Notes under the pieces: model-generated
Databases searched by the model: none
The model's input: the letters and a program-made list of their open reading frames with translations, nothing else
What the model was told of the DNA's origin: nothing
Position numbers and translations under genes: made by a program
Part shown: one piece after another, positions 51,001-61,700 of the stretch
Layout of the letters: every line of letters begins with the position of its first letter
Position numbering within the stretch: position 1 is the first letter of the stretch
Source of the DNA: Osmia lignaria lignaria
Taxonomy: Eukaryota; Arthropoda; Insecta; Hymenoptera; Megachilidae
DNA: 64,000 nt
NCBI RefSeq assembly: GCF_051020975.1
Contig: NW_027478170.1
Location: 6,014,001-6,078,000, forward strand
Reading direction: 5' to 3'

Positions 51001-51654
51001 GATATATCTCGAAAACTACGCTTCTGATCAAAAAATATCATCGAACATAAATTGTAGGAAACATAATTCTCTATAAAAAACGTCTCTTAACATTTTGCCA
51101 TAGCTCGCTTCTTTTCCGAGATATTTGCAGATTCAGCTCAAAGGAACTGGCCTGACGGACATATTTCGAGATATTTCTTCTTCTTGTTGTTCTTCCTCTG
51201 CACAGCTAAGCTGGAAGTGGCATTTGCAGCTCGCAATAGTGCAGTTATCTCAAAGAAAGGGGCCACGGTGTTTCTGTATCTCTATTATGTTGGTGCGGCT
51301 TCGGAACTTTTAAATATCTTGATATATCTCGAGAACTACGCATCTGATCAAAAAATATCATAGAACATAAAAAGTAGGAAACTTAATTCTCTACAAAAAA
51401 GGTCTCTTAACATTTTGCCATAGCTCGCTTCGTTTCCGAGATATTTGCAGATTTATCTCAAGGGAAGGGGCCTGACGGACATATTTCGAGATATTTCTTC
51501 TTCTTGTTGTTCTTCTTCTGCACAGCTAAGCTGGAAGTGGCATTTGCGGCTCGCACTAGTGCAGAGTTATCTCAAAGAAAGGGGCCACGGTGTTTCTGTA
51601 TCTCTATTATGTTGGTGCGGCTTCGGAACTTTTAAATATCTCGATGTATCTCGA
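48027..51654 (+). repeat. 5-monomer HOR (1608 bp), about 2.25 copies
   Basis: Bases 48027-50046 match 49635-51654. The 1608-bp period is five monomers less a 2-bp deletion carried by 49517 and 51125 (GTGCAGTTATC). Other shared markers: AAAAAGTATCATAG, CTAAGTTGG, ATCATCGAAC and CTTCTTTTCCG. The one difference found is C at 48836 against T at 50444. The right boundary is at r211 of monomer 51445, inside the TCTCGAGA position. Confidence 0.93.
49517..49836 (+). repeat. 320-bp monomer with 2-bp deletion
   Basis: This B-type copy reads GTGCAGTTATC instead of GTGCAGAGTTATC, losing two bases at about r118-r121. The same deletion is in 51125-51444, its HOR partner 1608 bp away, so it predates that duplication. 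It breaks the nominal open frame, which fits the absence of coding constraint. Confidence 0.93.
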
Positions 51655-54237
51655 GAACTACGCATCTGATCAAAAAATATCATAGAACAAAAAAAGTAGG
51701 AAACTTAATTCTCTACAAAAAAGGTCTCTTAACATTTTGCCATAGCTCGCTTCGTTTCCGAGATATTTGCAGATTTATCTCAAGGGAAGGGGCCTGACGG
51801 ACATATTTCGAGATATTTCTTCTTCTTGTTGTTCTTCTTCTGCACAGCTAAGCTGGAAGTGGCATTTGCGGCTCGCACTAGTGCAGAGTTATCTCAAAGA
51901 AAGGGGCCACGGTGTTTCTGTATCCCTATTATGTTGGTGCGGCTTCGGAACTTTTAAATATCTCGATATATCTCGAAAACTACGCTTCTGATCAAAAAAT
52001 ATCATAGAACATAAATTGTAGGAAACATAATTCTCTATAAAAAACGTCTCTTAACATTTTGTCATAGCTCGCTTCGTTTCCGAGATATTTGCAGATTCAG
52101 CTCAAAGGAACTGGCCTGACGGACATATTTCGAGATATTTCTTCTTCTTGTTGTTCTTCCTCTGCACAGCTAAGCTGGAAGTGGCATTTGCAGCTCGCAA
52201 TAGTGCAGAGTTATCTCAAAGAAAGGGGCCACGGTGTTTCTGTATCTCTATTATGTTGGTGCGGCTTCGGAACTTTTAAATATCTTGATATATCTCGAGA
52301 ACTACGCATCTGATCAAAAAATATCATAGAACATAAAAAGTAGGAAACTTAATTCTCTACAAAAAAGGTCTCTCAACATTTTGCCATAGCTCGCTTCGTT
52401 TCCGAGATATTTGCAGATTTATCTCAAGGGAAGGGGCCTGACGGACATATTTCGAGATATTTCTTCTTCTTGTTGTTCTTCTTCTGCACAGCTAAGCTGG
52501 AAGTGGCATTTGCGGCTCGCACTAGTGCAGAGTTATCTCAAAGAAAGGGGCCACGGTGTTTCTGTATCCCTATTATGTTGGTGCGGCTTCGGAACTTTTA
52601 AATATCTCGATATATCTCGAAAACTACGGTTCTGATCAAAAAATATCATAGAACATAAATTGTAGGAAACATAATTCTCTATAAAAAACGTCTCTCAACA
52701 TTTTGCCATAGCTCGCTTCGTTTCCGAGATATTTGCAGATTCAGCTCAAAGGAACTGGCCTGACGGACATATTTCGAGATATTTCTTCTTCTTGTTGTTC
52801 TTCCTCTGCACAGCTAAGCTGGAAGTGGCATTTGCAGCTCGCAATAGTGCAGAGTTATCTCAAAGAAAGGGGCCACGGTGTTTCTGTATCTCTATTATGT
52901 TGGTGCGGCTTCGGAACTTTTAAATATCTCGATGTATCTCGAAAACTACGCTTCTGATCAAAAAATATCATAGAACATAAATTGTAGGAAACATAATTCT
53001 CTACAAAAAAGGTCTCTTAACATTTTGCCATAGCTCGCTTCGTTTCCGAGATATTTGCAGATATATCTCAAGGGAAGGGGCCTGACGGACATATTTCGAG
53101 ATATTTCTTCTTCTTGTTGTTCTTCTTCTGCACAGCTAAGCTGGAAGTGGCATTTACAGCTCGCAATAGTGCAGAGTTATCTCAAAGAAAGGGGCCACGG
53201 TGTTTCTGTATCTCTATTATGTTGGTGCGGCTTCGGAACTTTTAAATATCTTGATATATCTCGAGAACTACGCATCTGATCAAAAAATATCATAGAAGAT
53301 AAAAAGTAGGAAACTTAATTCTCTACAAAAAAGGTCTCTTAACATTTTGCCATAGCTCGCTTCGTTTCCGAGATATTTGCAGATTTATCTCAAGGGAAGG
53401 GGCCTGACGGACATATTTCGAGATATTTCTTCTTCTTGTTGTTCTTCTTCTGCACAGCTAAGCTGGAAGTGGCATTTGCGGCTCGCACTAGTGCAGAGTT
53501 ATCTCAAAGAAAGGGGCCACGGTGTTTCTGTATCCCTATTATGTTGGTGCGGCTTCGGAACTTTTAAATATCTCGATATATCTCGAAAACTACGCTTCTG
53601 ATCAAAAAATATCATAGAACATAAATTGTAGGAAACATAATTCTCTATAAAAAACGTCTCTCAACATTTTGCCATAGCTCGCTTCGTTTCCGAGATATTT
53701 GCAGATTCAGCTCAAAGGAACTGGCCTGACGGACATATTTCGAGATATTTCTTCTTCTTGTTGTTCTTCTGCACAGCTAAGCTGGAAGTGGCATTTGCAG
53801 CTCGCAATAGTGCATAGTTATCTGAAAGAAAGGGGCCACGGTGTTTCTGTATCTCTATTATGTTGGTGCGGCTTCGGAACTTTTAAATATCTTGATATAT
53901 CTCGAGAACTACGCATCTGATCAAAAAATATCATAGAACATAAAAAGTAGGAAACTTAATTCTCTACAAAAAAGGTCTCTTAACATTTTGCCATAGCTCG
54001 CTTCGTTTCCGAGATATTTGCAGATTTATCTCACGGGAAGGGGCCTGACGGACATATTTCGAGATATTTCTTCTTCTTGTTGTTCTTCTTCTGCACAGCT
54101 AAGCTGGAAGTGGCATTTGCAGCTCGCAATAGTGCAGAGTTATCTCAAAGAAAGGGGCCACGGTGTTTCTGTATCTCTATTATGTTGGTGCGGCTTCGGA
54201 ACTTTTAAATATCTTGATATATCTCGAGAACTACGCA
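51655..54237 (+). repeat. Mixed A/B monomers
   Basis: About eight monomers of alternating character. Monomer 52411 has a private ACGGTTCTG. Monomer 52733 is B-type at the start and A-prime from r198. Monomer 53699 carries the 3-bp deletion haplotype, and 54018 has CTCACGGG, otherwise seen in the 11-monomer HOR. Only satellite. Confidence 0.9.
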
Positions 54238-56488
54238 TCTGATCAAAAAATATCATAGAACATAAAAAGTAGGAAACTTAATTCTCTACAAAAAAGGTCT
54301 CTTAACATTTTGCCATAGCTCGCTTCGTTTCCGAGATATTTGCAGATTTATCTCAAGGGAAGGGGCCTGACGGACATATTTCGAGATATTTCTTCTTCTT
54401 GTTGTTCTTCCTCTGCACAGCTAAGCTGGAAGTGGCATTTGCAGCTCGCAATAGTGCAGAGTTATCTCAAAGAAAGGGGCCACGGTGTTTCTGTATCTCT
54501 ATTATGTTGGTGCGGCTTCGGAACTTTTAAATATCTTGATATATCTCGAAAACTACGCTTCTGATCAAAAAATATCATAGAACATAAATTGTAGGAAATA
54601 TAATTCTCTACAAAAAAGGTCTCTTAACATTTTGCCATAGCTCGCTTCGTTTCCGAGATATTTGCAGATATATCTCAAGGGAAGGGGCCTGACGGACATA
54701 TTTCGAGATATTTCTTCTTCTTGTTGTTCTTCTTCTGCACAGCTAAGCTGGAAGTGGCATTTACAGCTCGCAATAGTGCAGAGTTATCTCAAAGAAAGGG
54801 GCCACGGTGTTTCTGTATCTCTATTATGTTGGTGCGGCTTCGGAACTTTTAAATATCTTGATATATCTCGAGAACTACGCATCTGATCAAAAAATATCAT
54901 AGAAGATAAAAAGTAGGAAACTTAATTCTCTACAAAAAAGGTCTCTTAACATTTTGCCATAGCTCGCTTCGTTTCCGAGATATTTGCAGATTTATCTCAA
55001 GGGAAGGGGCCTGACGGACATATTTCGAGATATTTCTTCTTCTTGTTGTTCTTCTTCTGCACAGCTAAGCTGGAAGTGGCATTTGCGGCTCGCACTAGTG
55101 CAGAGTTATCTCAAAGAAAGGGGCCACGGTGTTTCTGTATCCCTATTATGTTGGTGCGGCTTCGGAACTTTTAAATATCTCGATGTATCTCGAAAACTAC
55201 GCTTCTGATCAAAAAATATCATAGAACATAAATTGTAGGAAACATAATTCTCTACAAAAAAGGTCTCTTAACATTTTGCCATAGCTCGCTTCGTTTCCGA
55301 GATATTTGCAGATATATCTCAAGGGAAGGGGCCTGACGGACATATTTCGAGATATTTCTTCTTCTTGTTGTTCTTCTTCTGCACAGCTAAGCTGGAAGTG
55401 GCATTTACAGCTCGCAATAGTGCAGAGTTATCTCAAAGAAAGGGGCCACGGTGTTTCTGTATCTCTATTATGTTGGTGCGGCTTCGGAACTTTTAAATAT
55501 CTTGATATATCTCGAGAACTACGCATCTGATCAAAAAATATCATAGAACATAAAAAGTAGGAAACTTAATTCTCTACAAAAAAGGTCTCTTAACATTTTG
55601 CCATAGCTCGCTTCGTTTCCGAGATATTTGCAGATTTATCTCAAGGGAAGGGGCCTGACGGACATATTTCGAGATATTTCTTCTTCTTGTTGTTCTTCTT
55701 CTGCACAGCTAAGCTGGAAGTGGCATTTGCGGCTCGCACTAGTGCAGAGTTATCTCAAAGAAAGGGGCCACGGTGTTTCTGTATCCCTATTATGTTGGTG
55801 CGGCTTCGGAACTTTTAAATATCTCGATATATCTCGAAAACTACGCTTCTGATCAAAAAATATCATAGAACATAAAAAGTAGGAAACTTAATTCTCTACA
55901 AAAAAGGTCTCTTAACATTTTGCCATAGCTCGCTTCGTTTCCGAGATATTTGCAGATTTATCTCAAGGGAAGGGGCCTGACGGACATATTTCGAGATATT
56001 TCTTCTTCTTGTTGTTCTTCTTCTGCACAGCTAAGCTGGAAGTGGCATTTGCAGCTCGCAATAGTGCAGAGTTATCTCAAAGAAAGGGGCCACGGTGTTT
56101 CTGTATCCCTATTATGTTGGTGCGGCTTCGGAACTTTTAAATATCTCGATATATCTCGAAAACTACGCTTCTGATCAAAAAATATCATAGAACATAAATT
56201 GTAGGAAACATAATTCTCTATAAAAAACGTCTCTCAACATTTTGCCATAGCTCGCTTCGTTTCCGAGATATTTGCAGATTCAGCTCAAAGGAACTGGCCT
56301 GACGGACATATTTCGAGATATTTCTTCTTCTTGTTGTTCTTCTGCACAGCTAAGCTGGAAGTGGCATTTGCAGCTCGCAATAGTGCATAGTTATCTGAAA
56401 GAAAGGGGCCACGGTGTTTCTGTATCTCTATTATGTTGGTGCGGCTTCGGAACTTTTAAATATCTTGATATATCTCGAGAACTACGCT
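54238..56488 (+). repeat. 7-monomer (2251-bp) duplication, copy 1
   Basis: This matches the next 2251 bp. The period is seven monomers less 3 bp, because the unit contains one deletion-haplotype monomer (56272). Markers: GGAAATATAATTC after the hybrid monomer 54340, AGAAGATAAAAAG after 54662, TATCCC together with GATGTATC in 54984, and the deletion copy. Confidence 0.92.
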
Positions 56489-58738
56489 TCTGATCAAAAA
56501 ATATCATAGAACATAAAAAGTAGGAAACTTAATTCTCTACAAAAAAGGTCTCTTAACATTTTGCCATAGCTCGCTTCGTTTCCGAGATATTTGCAGATTT
56601 ATCTCAAGGGAAGGGGCCTGACGGACATATTTCGAGATATTTCTTCTTCTTGTTGTTCTTCCTCTGCACAGCTAAGCTGGAAGTGGCATTTGCAGCTCGC
56701 AATAGTGCAGAGTTATCTCAAAGAAAGGGGCCACGGTGTTTCTGTATCTCTATTATGTTGGTGCGGCTTCGGAACTTTTAAATATCTTGATATATCTCGA
56801 AAACTACGCTTCTGATCAAAAAATATCATAGAACATAAATTGTAGGAAATATAATTCTCTACAAAAAAGGTCTCTTAACATTTTGCCATAGCTCGCTTCG
56901 TTTCCGAGATATTTGCAGATATATCTCAAGGGAAGGGGCCTGACGGACATATTTCGAGATATTTCTTCTTCTTGTTGTTCTTCTTCTGCACAGCTAAGCT
57001 GGAAGTGGCATTTACAGCTCGCAATAGTGCAGAGTTATCTCAAAGAAAGGGGCCACGGTGTTTCTGTATCTCTATTATGTTGGTGCGGCTTCGGAACTTT
57101 TAAATATCTTGATATATCTCGAGAACTACGCATCTGATCAAAAAATATCATAGAAGATAAAAAGTAGGAAACTTAATTCTCTACAAAAAAGGTCTCTTAA
57201 CATTTTGCCATAGCTCGCTTCGTTTCCGAGATATTTGCAGATTTATCTCAAGGGAAGGGGCCTGACGGACATATTTCGAGATATTTCTTCTTCTTGTTGT
57301 TCTTCTTCTGCACAGCTAAGCTGGAAGTGGCATTTGCGGCTCGCACTAGTGCAGAGTTATCTCAAAGAAAGGGGCCACGGTGTTTCTGTATCCCTATTAT
57401 GTTGGTGCGGCTTCGGAACTTTTAAATATCTCGATGTATCTCGAAAACTACGCTTCTGATCAAAAAATATCATAGAACATAAATTGTAGGAAACATAATT
57501 CTCTACAAAAAAGGTCTCTTAACATTTTGCCATAGCTCGCTTCGTTTCCGAGATATTTGCAGATATATCTCAAGGGAAGGGGCCTGACGGACATATTTCG
57601 AGATATTTCTTCTTCTTGTTGTTCTTCTTCTGCACAGCTAAGCTGGAAGTGGCATTTACAGCTCGCAATAGTGCAGAGTTATCTCAAAGAAAGGGGCCAC
57701 GGTGTTTCTGTATCTCTATTATGTTGGTGCGGCTTCGGAACTTTTAAATATCTTGATATATCTCGAGAACTACGCATCTGATCAAAAAATATCATAGAAC
57801 ATAAAAAGTAGGAAACTTAATTCTCTACAAAAAAGGTCTCTTAACATTTTGCCATAGCTCGCTTCGTTTCCGAGATATTTGCAGATTTATCTCAAGGGAA
57901 GGGGCCTGACGGACATATTTCGAGATATTTCTTCTTCTTGTTGTTCTTCTTCTGCACAGCTAAGCTGGAAGTGGCATTTGCGGCTCGCACTAGTGCAGAG
58001 TTATCTCAAAGAAAGGGGCCACGGTGTTTCTGTATCCCTATTATGTTGGTGCGGCTTCGGAACTTTTAAATATCTCGATATATCTCGAAAACTACGCTTC
58101 TGATCAAAAAATATCATAGAACATAAAAAGTAGGAAACTTAATTCTCTACAAAAAAGGTCTCTTAACATTTTGCCATAGCTCGCTTCGTTTCCGAGATAT
58201 TTGCAGATTTATCTCAAGGGAAGGGGCCTGACGGACATATTTCGAGATATTTCTTCTTCTTGTTGTTCTTCTTCTGCACAGCTAAGCTGGAAGTGGCATT
58301 TGCAGCTCGCAATAGTGCAGAGTTATCTCAAAGAAAGGGGCCACGGTGTTTCTGTATCCCTATTATGTTGGTGCGGCTTCGGAACTTTTAAATATCTCGA
58401 TATATCTCGAAAACTACGCTTCTGATCAAAAAATATCATAGAACATAAATTGTAGGAAACATAATTCTCTATAAAAAACGTCTCTCAACATTTTGCCATA
58501 GCTCGCTTCGTTTCCGAGATATTTGCAGATTCAGCTCAAAGGAACTGGCCTGACGGACATATTTCGAGATATTTCTTCTTCTTGTTGTTCTTCTGCACAG
58601 CTAAGCTGGAAGTGGCATTTGCAGCTCGCAATAGTGCATAGTTATCTGAAAGAAAGGGGCCACGGTGTTTCTGTATCTCTATTATGTTGGTGAGGCTTCG
58701 GAACTTTTAAATATCTTGATATATCTCGAGAACTACGC
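56489..58738 (+). repeat. 7-monomer duplication, copy 2
   Basis: This is the second copy of 54238-56487. One private change was found: TGAGGCTTCGG near 58693 where other copies have TGCGGCTTCGG. The match ends at GCATC (58739) against GCTTC (56488). The last monomer, 58523, is the rightmost copy of both the B-type and deletion haplotypes. Confidence 0.92.
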
Positions 58739-61700
58739 ATCTGATCAAAAAATATCATAGAACATAAAAAGTAGGAAACTTAATTCTCTACAAAAAAGGT
58801 CTCTTAACATTTTGCCATAGCTCGCTTCGTTTCCGAGATATTTGCAGATTTATCTCAAGGGAAGGGGCCTGACGGACATATTTCGAGATATTTCTTCTTC
58901 TTGTTGTTCTTCTTCTGCACAGCTAAGCTGGAAGTGGCATTTGCGGCTCGCACTAGTGCAGAATTATCTCAAAGAAAGGGGCCACGGTGTTTCTGTATCT
59001 CTATTATGTTGGTGCGGCTTCGGAACTTTTAAATATCTCGATGTATCTCGAAAACTACGCTTCTGATCAAAAAATATCATAGAACATAAATTGTAGGAAA
59101 CATAATTCTCTACAAAAAAGGTCTCTTAACATTTTGCCATAGCTCGCTTCGTTTCCGAGATATTTGCAGATATATCTCAAGGGAAGGGGCCTGACGGACA
59201 TATTTCGAGATATTTCTTCTTCTTGTTGTTCTTCTTCTGCACAGCTAAGCTGGAAGTGGCATTTACAGCTCGCAATAGTGCAGAGTTATCTCAAAGAAAG
59301 GGGCCACGGTGTTTCTGTATCTCTATTATGTTGGTGCGGCTTCGGAACTTTTAAATATCTTGATATATCTCGAGAACTACGCATCTGATCAAAAAATATC
59401 ATAGAACATAAAAAGTAGGAAACTTAATTCTCTACAAAAAAGGTCTCTTAACATTTTGCCATAGCTCGCTTCGTTTCCGAGATATTTGCAGATTTATCTC
59501 AAGGGAAGGGGCCTGACGGACATATTTCGAGATATTTCTTCTTCTTGTTGGTCTTCTTCTGCACAGCTAAGCTGGAAGTGGCATTTGCGGCTCGCACTAG
59601 TGCAGAGTTATCTCAAAGAAAGGGGCCACGGTGTTTCTGTATCCCTATTATGTTGGTGCGGCTTCGGAACTTTTAAATATCTCGATATATCTCGAAAACT
59701 ACGCTTCTGATCAAAAAATATCATAGAACATAAAAAGTAGGAAACTTAATTCTCTACAAAAAAGGTCTCTTAACATTTTGCCATAGCTCGCTTCGTTTCC
59801 GAGATATTTGCAGATTTATCTCAAGGGAAGGGGCCTGACGGACATATTTCGAGATATTTCTTCTTCTTGTTGTTCTTCTTCTGCACAGCTAAGCTGGAAG
59901 TGGCATTTGCAGCTCGCAATAGTGCAGAGTTATCTCAAAGAAAGGGGCCACGGTGTTTCTGTATCTCTATTATGTTGGTGCGGCTTCGGAACTTTTAAAT
60001 ATCTTGATATATCTCGAGAACTACGCATCTGATCAAAAAATATCATAGAACATAAAAAGTAGGAAACTTAATTCTCTACAAAAAAGGTCTCTTAACATTT
60101 TGCCATAGCTCGCTTCGTTTCCGAGATATTTGCAGATTTATCTCAAGGGAAGGGGCCTGACGGACATATTTCGAGATATTTCTTCTTCTTGTTGTTCTTC
60201 TTCTGCACAGCTAAGCTGGAAGTGGCATTTGCGGCTCGCACTAGTGCAGAGTTATCTCAAAGAAAGGGGCCACGGTGTTTCTGTATCTCTATTATGTTGG
60301 TGCGGCTTCGGAACTTTTAAATATCTCGATGTATCTCGAAAACTACGCTTCTGATCAAAAAATATCATAGGACATAAATTGTAGGAAACATAATTCTCTA
60401 CAAAAAAGGTCTCTTAACATTTTGCCATAGCTCGCTTCGTTTCCGAGATATTTGCAGATATATCTCAAGGGAAGGGGCCTGACGGACATATTTCGAGATA
60501 TTTCTTCTTCTTGTTGTTCTTCTTCTGCACAGCTAAGCTGGAAGTGGCATTTACAGCTCGCAATAGTGCAGAGTTATCTCAAAGAAAGGGGCCACGGTGT
60601 TTCTGTATCTCTATTATGTTGGTGCGGCTTCGGAACTTTTAAATATCTTGATATATCTCGAGAACTACGCATCTGATCAAAAAATATCATAGAACATAAA
60701 AAGTAGGAAACTTAATTCTCTACAAAAAAGGTCTCTTAACATTTTGCCATAGCTCGCTTCGTTTCCGAGATATTTGCAGATTTATCTCAAGGGAAGGGGC
60801 CTGACGGACATATTTCGAGATATTTCTTCTTCTTGTTGTTCTTCTTCTGCACAGCTAAGCTGGAAGTGGCATTTGCGGCTCGCACTAGTGCAGAGTTATC
60901 TCAAAGAAAGGGGCCACGGTGTTTCTGTATCCCTATTATGTTGGTGCGGCTTCGGAACTTTTAAATATCTCGATATATCTCGAAAACTACGCTTCTGATC
61001 AAAAAATATCATAGAACATAAAAAGTAGGAAACTTAATTCTCTACAAAAAAGGTCTCTTAACATTTTGCCATAGCTCGCTTCGTTTCCGAGATATTTGCA
61101 GATTTATCTCAAGGGAAGGGGCCTGACGGACATATTTCGAGATATTTCTTCTTCTTGTTGTTCTTCTTCTGCACAGCTAAGCTGGAAGTGGCATTTGCAG
61201 CTCGCAATAGTGCAGAGTTATCTCAAAGAAAGGGGCCACGGTGTTTCTGTATCTCTATTATGTTGGTGCGGCTTCGGAACTTTTAAATATCTTGATATAT
61301 CTCGAGAACTACGCATCTGATCAAAAAATATCATAGAACATAAAAAGTAGGAAACTTAATTCTCTACAAAAAAGGTCTCTTAACATTTTGCCATAGCTCG
61401 CTTCGTTTCCGAGATATTTGCAGATTTATCTCAAGGGAAGGGGCCTGACGGACATATTTCGAGATATTTCTTCTTCTTGTTGTTCTTCTTCTGCACAGCT
61501 AAGCTGGAAGTGGCATTTGCGGCTCGCACTAGTGCAGAGTTATCTCAAAGAAAGGGGCCACGGTGTTTCTGTATCTCTATTATGTTGGTGCGGCTTCGGA
61601 ACTTTTAAATATCTCGATGTATCTCGAAAACTACGCTTCTGATCAAAAAATATCATAGGACATAAATTGTAGGAAACATAATTCTCTACAAAAAAGGTCT

